Shown here piece after piece: positions 1-10,400 of a stretch of 64,000 nt of DNA; the stretch's first letter is position 1, and each line of letters begins with the position of its first letter. The translations under genes were made by a program, and so were the position numbers. This DNA comes from Hyalella azteca (lineage: Eukaryota; Arthropoda; Malacostraca; Amphipoda; Hyalellidae): the NCBI RefSeq assembly GCF_000764305.2, contig NW_025941463.1:1-64000 (forward strand). The letters run 5' to 3'. Under the pieces are notes generated by a model, which worked only from the letters and a program-made list of their open reading frames with translations, was not told where the DNA came from and searched no databases.

Positions 1-1699
1 CTCAGAAGGAGGATTATTGAAATCACTTCCACAGAATTCCTGAAGTTGGGAGTTGGTTAACCCATGCGCATGGTCTTGAGTAGTGTTTTCAGGAATGGCG
101 CCAGGATCGATGAGATCGGCCGATTCTGCACATTGAACTGGTGCAGCCATGACACACGCACTTGTTAAAGTAAACAGAGAGATTTTGAGCACGTCTTAAT
201 TCGTCAACGGCTGAATGTACTCTCCGACTGAACTCTCATCAAAATTACTAGGCTAACAACCTTTTATTTTTCTGAACCTGGTCCGGCGGATCAGTCCGGG
301 TCCGGGTTTTAGTCACTTGGTCAGGGTCCGGCGGACCGGTCCGGGTTTTAGTCAGTATCGTTCTTGCAGATGGCATAAAATATAATGAGATTTAAAAGTA
401 ATACTTTTGGAAAAAAAGTAATACTTTTAAAAAGTAAATTAAAAAATATAATTTTAAAATTTACTTTTAAAAAGTAAATTTAAGAGTAATACTTTTAAAT
501 TTGTGATCACTTAACTCAATCAGTATGCGAGGAAATTCGGACCGTCAGACTGTATATTTTCCCTAGCTGAGACGGTAGTTTTATTGTACCGTATTTGTAC
601 GCGTTCATTACCAGTATTGAACGCGTTTATTACCAGTCAAAGCAAAAGATTTCCAACTTCTCAGCGCACACTGCACACACTACACAGCACAGTACCGCCA
701 ATACCTACAGAGCGTCGTCGGTATCCATAATTAACCGAGTACCCCGGCCGGTAACGGTAAGTGTTTTGAATGGAGTGACGGCGATCGAAAGACGTCTATA
801 TGTTGATTTGCTAGTCTTCATAGTCTCACGGAGGCGGCGATGGTCCGCAGTTTCCATCCTTGGAAAGCGCTGATAATGATAAGCGGTAAAAGAGAGAACT
901 CAGAGAAGCCACCTGGTGAACTGTCTAGGTACTAGGGGACGACTGAAATAGCCCAGCATTGCCCAATAGGCCAATACCAGCATAATTTTCATACTTCACC
1001 CCATGCGCAAGCATGCTGCAGAGCAAATTAGCCAACATGATTACTTGCTGAAAGCCACAGGGACCAAACCCCTTCATGGATGTAAAACAGCGAGCCAATG
1101 AGCTGCAAGCCACCAAAACAATGGTTGTAACCCACACACTAAACCCCAAAATATTTCTATTCCATGCAGCCTAGCCCCTTCCCTACTTTTGATAAAGAAC
1201 GCCCTGCGCCACAGGGCTATCAGTACACTGCTACTTCTCCAGCCTGTCCATTCTTCTGGAGGCTAAACCTCCACGCTTGACGCTTATCCCCTGCTCCTTT
1301 TGGTACCAGCTTGCGGAAGAATTCTAACCAAACCTAACCTAACCCTTTTGTGGAAAGGTGGAGAGAAGGGGGTAAGTGTGGAGAAAGAAGATGCTAGTGA
1401 GCGTCAGGGCTGGGCTTACGCCTGCGAAGTGGGTAAGGTGATGCGACAGTCCAGGTGCGGGGCCGTTCCCATTTACGGCAGTCTGGTGCGGTCTGCGGAC
1501 CCTGTGGTTTACGGCATTTGTAAGAAGTGATGGTATGGGCTTAAATCATTGGTGTAGGAGCAGCTATTGGGCATAATCCGTTAGTATCAGCTTGTGGGCT
1601 AAGGTAAAGCAATGCGGATTGCAGAAGTTGAAAATTTTATGAAATGACATGTTTGCGAAGTGCAAACTGCGATTTTTTAATCAAACAAAAATTTATGAC
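1..1699. other. Non-coding stretch, no gene seen
   Basis: No conserved protein is recognised on either strand; the short open frames have no family signature. Local structure: an imperfect two-copy GC-rich duplication at about 280-354 (core GGTCCGGCGGA followed by CCGGGTTTTAGTCA), an AT-rich inverted-repeat tract at about 395-500 built from AGTAATACTTTT and AAAGTAAATT in both orientations, and a two-copy CCTAA run at about 1331-1345 that resembles the arthropod telomere motif TTAGG but is too short to mean a telomere. An upstream non-coding exon or promoter of the Arb2A gene could lie here, but nothing in the sequence identifies one. Confidence 0.6.
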
Positions 1700-1800
1700 A
1701 TTCGAGCCGCGAGATTTCATACCTACTGAAATTATATGATATTAGAGCCGCGAGATTTCATACCTACTGAAATTATATGATATTAGAGCCGCGATATTTC
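1700..1800. repeat. 41-bp tandem repeat, about 2.5 copies
   Basis: Two nearly identical 41-bp units (1700-1740 and 1741-1781) and a third partial unit, each with the core GAGCCGCGAGATTTCAT. The copies differ at very few positions, so the duplication is recent. Confidence 0.85.
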
Positions 1801-2039
1801 AGACAAAAATAGGACTTTTCCAGACTAGCTTGTGGGCTGAGGCATTGCTTGTTTCAAGCTGGTGTGGCAAGATGAGGCAAGTAAGAAACTAAGAACAGCT
1901 GCATAGGATTTAGGCTGACTATTTCTATTGCATGTAGAGGGTTGGCATTGGCTCTTGGGCTAATTTAAGAGTCAAATTTTTGGTCTACGGCAGAGCTCCC
2001 GGAGTCCCGGTACTAGTAGGTAGTTTATTCACTGTGAGA

Positions 2040-3230
2040 GCTACATTTGAGCACCAAAGCATATGTGCTCATAGCCACCTAAACCGTGCTAAAACTACTT
2101 GCTGTAGCGCTCAATTCTGATGGTTGTGACTTGTGACGTTGTGAGAGCATATATTTGAGTATTTTTGAGCACCCAAGCTGGCCAAGCATAAAGCATTCGT
2201 GCTCAGAGCCATTGGAACTACACACTATAGCGTGGGGATTTGGAACTATGCACTGTAGCACACAGTTCTGATGGCTGAGAGTGTATATTTGAGCGCCCAA
2301 GCATACACAGTCAAAGTCACCACTCACCAGCAGGCTGGAATTCTAAGAATGGAAGTTCACTTATAAAAAAGCTTTCCACCCAAGGTGAAAAGCTTTCCTT
2401 GGATGCGGTGCTCTACCAGCCTGCCAGGGGCAGGAGACTGACTATAAATGAAAAGGAGGATCAAAAGTGGACAAAATGTTTCAATTGTATAGTACATTAG
2501 GTTTGTAATAGAATTATTTGGATATCTCATGTTTGATAGATATTTTTTATTTGTCTTATATTTAATGATTTTTTTTTAAATTTTCAGGCCTTTTGTTTGT
2601 AATGATCAAGTTTTAGTTAAGTATTTAGTTAACCAGTACTGTAGTACATATACCATACTTGGGGGCAGGGCTTATGGGCATAACCAATCACAGCTTGAAA
2701 GCATCCCCATCAGCCAATCACAGCTTGACAGCATTCCATCAACCAATCACAGCTAGAAAGCAGATAATATTACAATTCTATTATCCAATCAAAGCTGGAA
2801 AGCTGAAAGTGGCTAAAATAACAAACCAATCACAAATGGAATTCTGGAAAGGGATAGGATATGTAAATAATGGACTGAAAGTGTAAAGTTCCTAACTTCC
2901 TGGCCTTTCCAAGCTTTCAGGTCCTGCTTTCCAATAAGCTATGTGTACTGGTTAATTTATTATCCCTCTAGAATTCCACACTGCTCACCAGAACTACTTG
3001 CTGTAGCATGCAGTTCTGATGGCTGTCACCTCGCTCACCTGTGTGAGTGTATTTTTGCACCCAAGCATATGCACTCAGAGGTACCTAAACTACTCAATGT
3101 AATGTGCAGTTCTGATGGTTCTAAACTTCTAAGTGCATATATTTGAGTGCTTACATTGAGAGAGCCACACGACAAATCATTTTAAATAAACTGACATCAT
3201 TAGTCTAGCCACCTGAACTACGCGCCATAG
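2040..3230. repeat. Diverged interspersed repeat region interrupted by a hAT element
   Basis: Irregular copies of a unit of about 90-150 bp recur. Their shared blocks are AACTACTTGCTGTAGC, CAGTTCTGATGG, TATATTTGAG and GCACCCAAGCATA, seen near 2095-2160, 2205-2300, 2990-3080 and 3085-3150. The array continues on both sides of the element at 2331-2983, so it was there before that insertion. Confidence 0.7.
2331..2983. mobile_element. Non-autonomous hAT-type element, 653 bp
   Basis: The element is bounded by a perfect 8-bp target-site duplication CTCACCAG (2323-2330 and 2984-2991). Its ends are imperfect inverted repeats: CAGGCTGGAATTCTA on the left, and on the right the reverse complement of CAGTGTGGAATTCTA. 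An 8-bp duplication with CAG-type ends is the hallmark of hAT transposons. No transposase is encoded. A related copy lies at 5721-6396. Inside are repeated blocks of the type CCAATCACAGCT (about 2686-2830). Confidence 0.85.
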
Positions 3231-3236
3231 AGCGTA

Positions 3237-3904
3237 CCATATCCAAATCCAGGTCACAAAACCCAATCCAACCAAACCCAACCCAGTGCAACCCAAACCA
3301 AGCCAACCCAATTCAACCTCACTCAATTAATATCAACCCAACCTAACTGAACCCAACCAAATCTAACTGAACCCAACCCAATGCAACTGAACCCAATTCT
3401 ATCAAACCCAACCCAATGCAACCCAAACCAATTCAACCCAACCCAAAGCAATTATAACCTATTTGAGCCAACCCAATTCAACCCAAGCCAATTCAATCCA
3501 GCCCAATCGATCCCGATTAAAATCAACCCAATCCTTCTCAATGCAACCCAACCCAATTGATCCCAATTAAAATCAACCCAATCCTTCTCAATGCAACCCA
3601 ACCCAATAATTCATCCTAACCAAATTTAACCCAACCCAATCTAACCAAATCCAACCCAATTGAACCCAACCAAATTCAACCCCACATAACTCAATCAACC
3701 AAAATTCAACTAAACTCAACCTAATCAAACCATATTCAATCAACAAATCAATTCAATACATTCTAAGTTGATTTAACTAAATTCAACCACACCCAACTCA
3801 TTAACTCAACCCAATTCATTCCAACATAATTTAATTCAACCTTATTCAATTCAACCCAATCAATTCATTCAACTCAAGCCAACCTAATTCAGTAAAATTG
3901 AATA
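3237..3904. repeat. Degenerate CAACC-type simple-sequence satellite
   Basis: About 650 bp made almost wholly of variants of CCCAACCCAATTCAACC, with a strong A+C strand bias. Divergence is high, so this is an old array. There is no coding potential. Confidence 0.85.
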
Positions 3905-4850
3905 GACTGAATTAGAATATATTAGAATGCATTAAGTTTTTATTTGATTGCACTAGATTTCCTTGCAATGCATTAAAATGCACTAGAACACATTAAATGG
4001 AATTAGGGTACATTAGGTTTCATTAGATTGCATTACATTGCATTAGGATACATTAGATTGCCTTGAATTGAATTAGAATGCAGTAGATGGCATTAGTTTT
4101 CATTAGATTGCATAAGGTTACATTAGATTGCAATAGGTTACATGAGATTGCCTTATGTTACATAAGATTGCCTTAGGTCACATTACATTGCTTTAGAACA
4201 CAATATTTTGCATTAGAACGCACTAGATCGTGTTAGAACGCAATAGATCGTGTAAGAACGCAATAGATTACGTTAGAATGTAATAAATTGCATTAGAAAG
4301 CAATAGATTGTGTTAGAACCCTATAGATTGCGTTAGAAAGTAATAGATTGCATTAGAAAGCAATAGATGGCATTAGAACGCAATATATTGCGTTAGAACA
4401 CAATAGATCACGTTAGAACGCAATAGATAGAATTAGAACGCAATAGATCATGTTAGAATGCAATAGATTGCGCTACATTGCAATAGATCGCGTTAGCATG
4501 AAATAGATCACATTAGAATGCAATAGATCACGGTAGAACCCAATTGATCGCATTACATCATGTTAGAATGCAATAGAGCGCGGTAGAACGCAATTGATCG
4601 CGTTAGAACGCTATTATGGCTTTACATCGCATTTGAACGCAATAGATGGCTTTACATCGCGTTAGAACGCAATAGATCGTGTTACATCGCGTTAGAACAC
4701 ATTAGGTCGCGTTAGAATGCAATAGATCGCGGCAGAAAGCAATAGATTGCGTTAGAACGCAATAGATTGTGTTAGAACACATTAGATCGCGGTAGAATGC
4801 AATAGGTCACGGCTGAATGCAATAGATCGCGTTAGAATGCAATAGATCGA
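3905..4850. repeat. 20-bp minisatellite (TTAGAACGCAATAGATCGCG type)
   Basis: About 45 diverged units whose consensus is TTAGAACGCAATAGATCGCG. The 20-bp period is clear between 4377 and 4480. The left part (3905-4200) is more degenerate and shades into a CATTAGATTG-like half unit. The ORF-like stretches on the minus strand near 4.8-5.1 kb come from the repeats. Confidence 0.85.
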
Positions 4851-5038
4851 TTTTGGCTTGCCAGACGTATGCACATTAGGCGCGCCAGACATATGCACAT
4901 TATGATCGTATGCACAACGCATTGAGTGCGTTAGACGTATACACATTATGATCGGGTGACAGATACAAGCAATCAAACAAGCTGAAGATGTGCGCAGTGT
5001 TGGCAGGGCTGATCGAGCAATCCTTAGTATATGATTGG
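4851..5038. repeat. Short repeated blocks between two arrays
   Basis: Variants of AGACGTATGCACATTATGATCG recur four times between about 4862 and 4957. The remaining bases link the 20-bp array to the 32-bp array and show nothing else. Confidence 0.55.
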
Positions 5039-5275
5039 TCATGGATGCACGAGCCATAGTTCATGATCGGCCATGGACGCCCGAGCCATTGTTTTTTGAT
5101 CGGCCATGGACGCCCAAGCCATAGTTTATGATCGGCCATGGATGCCTGAGTTATAGTTCATGATCGGCCGTGGATGCCCGAGTTATAGTTCATGATCGGC
5201 CGTGGATGCCCGAGCCATAGTTCATGATCGGCCATGGACACCTGAGCCATTGTTTATGATCGGCCATAGACGCCG
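5039..5275. repeat. 32-bp minisatellite, about 7 copies
   Basis: Unit ATGGACGCCCGAGCC followed by ATAGTTCATGATCGGCC, repeated about seven times with few substitutions. The minus-strand open frames over it only reflect the repeat. Confidence 0.9.
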
Positions 5276-5720
5276 ATTTTAGGTTGAGGTGTCTGATGGA
5301 GAGCTTGAAAAGATGCCAATATCTCGAGCTGAAAGGCCCTACTTTACACCCTGGAGACCTCAAAGATCTTTCCAGGCTCTCCTCAACCTCAAGTTGGTTT
5401 TTGAGTCAAATAAGTAGACCTTAACACCAGTAAGAGTAAAGTATCATCATGAATAGTGCATACCAGCCTTATCATATGTAAGATATTGGCTAAAATTTGG
5501 AGTGGAAGAGATAATTAAAAAATAATTGATTCTAAAAAATCTCTGGTTTGCCACTATGCAAGTTAGCTTTCCTGCTCCCATGCTCCCAGTCCAGGAGGCT
5601 AGGAGCCAGGGCCCAGGACCGTAGTGCCAAAGGGGAAAATTTCTTATTGCCCTTCCTCAAATTCATTATCAAGTCCTATAAATTGGCTAGTAAGTATCAT
5701 GCATAATCATGGTTCATGGA
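5276..5720. other. Non-coding stretch between repeats
   Basis: No gene is seen. A block ending GGTTTGCCACTATG at 5545-5558 resembles one end of the MITE family at 6461-6649, but a matching left end is not visible, so it may be a truncated copy. Confidence 0.5.
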
Positions 5721-6396
5721 CAGTGGAATTCTAGGAATGGAAGTTCTTTCAAGTTCACTTATTAAAAAGCTTTCCACCCAAGGTGGAAAGCTTTTTTTAG
5801 ACACAGCACTCTGCCAAGTGCCAGGTGACTGACTTTGAAGGAAAATGAGATTAAAAAGAGGAGTGTGGACAAACTGTTTCAATTTCTTTAATTTATTGGA
5901 ATTTTTTTAAAATTTCCACTCCATGTGTTTGAAATGATCAAGTTTAAGTTAATTATTAAGTTAAGTTAGTTTTAGGATTAAGTTAACCAGTACACATATA
6001 TTTGGGCACATCCAACCACAGTTGGCCTGGAAAGGATGACATCACAATACCATGAACCAATCACAGCTGGAGAAGGGATGACATCACCATCTAATCAATC
6101 AATCACTGCTGGAAGTCTTTCTCTTTTCTCTTTCTGCTGGAAGGCTTTTCTCTTTCACTTCCCTTCCACTGAGTGGAAGGGAAGTGAAAGAGAATGACAT
6201 CACAAACCTACCAACCAATCACAGCTGGAAAGGAATATCATAACCAGATATGTATATAATGGACAAAGTGGAAAGTTTCTGGCCTTTAAAAGCTTTCAGG
6301 TAAGTCCAGCTTTCATAACTATCAAGTCCTGCTTTCCAATATGCTATGTGTACTGGTTAATTTAATAGTACTGTACCCCTCTAGAATTTCACACTG
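5721..6396. mobile_element. Second copy of the 2331-2983 hAT-type family, 676 bp
   Basis: The left end CAGTGGAATTCTAGGAATGG and the right end (reverse complement CAGTGTGAAATTCTAGAGG) match the copy at 2331-2983, as do the internal block AAGCTTTCCACCCAAGGTGG and the right-hand block GCTATGTGTACTGGTTAATTT. A clean 8-bp target duplication is not visible, so the flanks are eroded. It contains a near-perfect palindrome at 6148-6194 that the first copy lacks. Confidence 0.8.
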
Positions 6397-6460
6397 ATTA
6401 TTCATGAATAGTACCTACCACATACCGTACCACTTACCAGAATTATCATACATAAGAAAG

Positions 6461-6649
6461 CATAGTGGCAAACCTGGTATTTTTTTAATCAGTTCATTTT
6501 TAATTGCCTCATCTACTCATTTAATTGCCTCATCGATTTAAACCAATACCTATCTTACGTATGATAATTTTGGCAACCAAATACTTTACTGGTCTATTTA
6601 TTAGACCCAAAAATGAACCAATTCTAAAAATATCTGGTTTGCTACTATG
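6461..6649. mobile_element. Small MITE with terminal inverted repeats, 189 bp
   Basis: Begins CATAGTGGCAAACC and ends with its near reverse complement GGTTTGCTACTATG. The inverted similarity runs about 40 bp inward. TA dinucleotides at 6463-6464 and 6646-6647 fit a TA target duplication (Tc1/mariner-like mobilisation). No coding capacity. Confidence 0.65.
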
Positions 6650-6705
6650 CTCAGGATCCAGATGACAGGTCCCACTCCCAGGCCTCCCTCAGGGCTCTGC
6701 ATAGT

Positions 6706-6870
6706 CATAGTGTCAAAGCATTGAGTTTTTTAGGCTCTTCCCTTACTTCAGTTTTGAGTGAATTATTGTGGATACCAGCATTTTCATACTTAGAATATTG
6801 GTTTAGATCTCGAGTAGATCAGGTGATTAAAAATGAACCGATTCCAAAAAATCTGTGTTTTGACACTATG
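6706..6870. mobile_element. Probable diverged MITE of the same family, 165 bp
   Basis: Begins CATAGTGTCAAAGC and ends TTTTGACACTATG, the same end pattern and size class as 6461-6649, only 56 bp away. Divergence is greater. Confidence 0.5.
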
Positions 6871-7387
6871 GCTGGCTCAGGCTCCCACTAACTGACCTTC
6901 AAATCTAGTGAATAATAGTAGTAGTGACTACTGTGCTGCCCATGCATGCCTCATGTCAATATCTTTCTTCCTCTTCTCATAAGTTTTTTGTGTGAATTGT
7001 TCTTTGTGTTAATCATGGTTAGCAATAACACTTTTGTTAGCTAATTTATTTTGATCAATGAATTTTTACATTGCTTTAATTTTCAGATTGTTCATTAATT
7101 TTTAATTAGCTACTGGTACCTACCATCAAATCCTTGCCACTCAAGTCTTGGATGAGATTTTCTCATTGGCATTGCCTATTTGGTCTCAGTGTAAATATTT
7201 TCATTATTCTGCACTTAATTTGAAACTTGCCAAATAATCAAATAATGCTATACAAAAGTTACAGAAATAGAATTGATAGGGTTTGGTTAACAAATAATAA
7301 TCTAAAAGCTGTTATGATATTGCTAGAAAGCTGTGTGTTCAGTAAGAAAAATATATTTTCATTACTTTATAGAAATTTTATTTACAG
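6871..7387. other. Stretch upstream of the first Arb2A coding exon
   Basis: AT-rich; no promoter motif can be assigned. It ends in the 3' splice site TTTATTTACAG at 7377-7387, so it is the end of an intron and at least one 5' untranslated or coding exon lies further upstream, perhaps outside the window. Confidence 0.5.
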
Positions 7388-7450
7388 ATGCCTTCCATGT
7401 CAGAAATAGCCCAGAAATTATCTCCCAAGAATCTATTTAAAAAAATTAAA
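7388..7450 (+). CDS. Arb2A: Arb2A exon 1 (first visible coding exon)
   Basis: Encodes [21 protein letters not shown] and ends at a consensus donor GTAAGT. It is assigned here because it ends in phase 0, exon 2 begins in phase 0, and vertebrate relatives have a similar basic and leucine-containing segment just before the FPDTLE block. There is no strong sequence identity, so this exon is the least certain of the nine. Confidence 0.7.
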
Positions 7451-10400
7451 GTAAGTTGTTTCAGTTAGTCAAAATAATTAATTTTAATTTTTTTCAATGG
7501 AAGTTGAATATTACATATTTGGCATTAAAAAAGTTACTCTTTTTATTTTTCAGAGTTGTACATTTGAATGCTTTTGGATAGGTTTCCATTTATTACTACT
7601 AATTTCTTCATTTGTATTATTTATAGACGAATCTATTATAGTTTATTATAGTATTTAAATGACAATGACTTATGGGGTGACACTCCTCAATGTTCTGCCC
7701 AATTTTATAAATTTGTAATGAAACATAAATCTGAACATAGCTTGAAATTTCTTTACATTTACCTTTCTATATTCTATAAGCACTTTAAATCTTGCTAAAT
7801 TTTAGGGAATGGAGGCATAGCAGATCTGAGATCAATCATTATGATTTCATTTTTGCTGTTCAAGGTTGAATTTGGCCAGCCAAATAGTTAGGGCATGTAC
7901 AAATGATAATTCCATCAACTGCATGGTAACAACAGCATCACTTGGATCATTGTTAGTGCTGGTACTCTTTGTGATAGAAGTACGGTAGTCACATGATAAC
8001 TATATAAAATATATTTTTATTGCATTTTTAGGTTATCCCATGCCCCATGGTAATTCAAGAGCCACTAGCACAATTTTTCCAAGGAAATAAATTGTTGAGT
8101 TCTAGGGTTTTATTTTCTTAAAGTCAAAACAGTCCAAGGCATGCTGTTTTATGTTACTTTATTATTATAATTTATTATAGAACATTGTTCTGATACCTTG
8201 AGAATCCTGTCTAATATAATAAGTAATTAACAATATAAATGCCTGATAAATATTTTTGAAGAACATGTGAAAATATATATGTACAGTTAAAAAGAATGAA
8301 ATATGTTTAATTGCATTTTAATATGGCATAGTACTTTGAGATTAATATATAACACACGGATGTATATATCCAAAAGAGCCTTACTATTGAATTAAAATAA
8401 TCATGTACAGGTATTTATGAATTTAAATGTTTCCTTTGCAAATATTGTGAGTAAAACACTTTTCAAATAATATTTGAAACAATTGTGGAATTGTATATTT
8501 GCACTGTACCGGTATCTAATGTTTAATCTCAAAAATTCATGAAATAATTAATTTTTTTACTTCAAATATATTTTAAAATTTAAGGAGCTTAATATACATT
8601 AAATTGAATTAGAATTTGGAGAGGATGCCTTCAATTATGTGAAATTTTTAAACTTGTCTAAAATTTTATTGATACTTGAAAATTGTTCCTGCATACATAC
8701 AGTGGGGGGAAATAAATATTTGTACACTTGAAAAATCGTATTTTAATGTATGTAAGTAGTACTAAGTACACAAACTTAACAGGAAAAGTGATTTGAATTA
8801 TGTGTAGAGACACATAGTATTAAAAAATACTATCAAAAGAAATTAAATCTCAATGCAACAAAAAACAATGTAACATGTTCACTTTTCGGGTGAAAAAAGT
8901 ATTCGTACAAAACAATAAATCCGCATTATTTTAATTTAATACTTGTTTGAATACCCTTTATTCAGCTCAACAGATACCAGTCTATTTCTATACGTCTCGA
9001 CCAATGATTTGCAGATGCTGACTGGTATTTTATACAATTCTTCTTGGCACACCACCTTAAGATTCTCAATGTTTGTTGGGGACCTTTTCTTAATTTGAAT
9101 CTTCAAATACCGCCACAAATTTTCAATCGGATTTAAGTCCGGCGACTGGCTTGGCCATTCCATAACGTGTACATTTCTATCAGCGAACCATTTCTTTGTG
9201 GATCTTGCAGTATGCTTAGGATCGTTATCCTGCTGGAAAATCCAATCACCAGGTAGCTCTTGTTTCTCAACAGAAGTCGTCAAATTATTTTCCAGGATGC
9301 TCTGGTAGTTTGCAGCATTCATCCTACCATCTATAAGTGATATGTTACCAACACCTTTTGCGGAGAAACAGCCCCAGATCATGATGTTGCCACCACCAAA
9401 CTTTACAGTAGGCACAGTGTTCTTTGGAAGGTAGGCTTCACCGTCTTTCCTCCACACATGGTGACGATAATTTCGACCGAAAAGCTCAATTTTTGTTTCG
9501 TCCGTCCAAAGAACCTTTTCCCAAAAAGCATAGTCTTTGTCCTTATGCTCCTTGACGAATTTCAGCCTGGCATCTTGATGTCGTTTCATTAGGAGTGGGG
9601 TCTTTCTTGGGGTGCGTGATTTTAATTCGTTTCTGTGAAGTTCATTGCTTATCGTTCGTTTGGTTACTTGAATTCCTGAGGCACTCAGGTGACTTTGCAA
9701 CTCTCCTCGAGTAATCTGTGGATTTTTTTGGATTTTTCGTCCCAATAATCTAGCAGATCGTGCAGAAATCTTCCTAGGAGCACCTGATCGTCTTTGGTTT
9801 TCAACGCTGTCACGGGTCTTGAAGCGTCCAATGAACGAAGCAACTGTACTAAAAGGAACATTCAAGTGTCTAGCAATCTTCCTATAACTTTCTCCTTCCT
9901 TCCAACGCGATAGAATTAGTTGTTTAACTTGTTTTTGGGAACTTGTTAGTTCTTTACCTTTAGCCATTTTTGAGACCTTCTTGTACGTACTACGGGCAGT
10001 TGCAGAATGATCTGGTAGTTGCAAAATACCTTAACTATGGTTACTGATTACATTACTGGAACGTGCTACATGTTTCTAGTACATTCTGGAATGTTCTGGT
10101 GTGAAATATTAGTCAAAAGTTGTTTTGTACGAATACTTTTTATCGAATACTGTACCGAAGAAGTTAACATGTTGCATTAATTTTTGTTGCATTGAGATTT
10201 AATTTCTATTGATGCTATTTTTGAATACAATGCGCCTCTATACATAATATAAATCACTTCTCCTGTTCAGTTTGTGTACTTGCATACATTAAAATACGAT
10301 TTTTCAAGTGTACGAATATTTATTTCCCCCCCACTGTATATTAATTGTTTTTTTCAGACTGCAATTGGATGTGAAGACATGGAGAATCCAGAGGATCTTA

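Larger units (their letters stand above)
7451..10357 (+). other. Arb2A: Arb2A intron 1
   Basis: About 1.25 kb of AT-rich host sequence (7451-8697) without recognisable features, followed by the Tc1-like transposon at 8700-10336. Only 19 host nucleotides (10339-10357), including the short TTTTTTTCAG tract, remain between the element and exon 2. Confidence 0.75.

Noticed and set aside
1331..1345. CCTAA repeats suggesting an arthropod telomere
   Set aside because: Only two perfect units; far too short and internal.
2040..5275. CRISPR-like array
   Set aside because: Units are contiguous and diverged, without unique spacers, in a eukaryotic genome with introns.
10274..10357. Extension of exon 2 upstream into the transposon end
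   Set aside because: The open frame there is the transposon inverted repeat; the TTTTTTTCAG acceptor at 10357 and the phase from exon 1 define the exon start.
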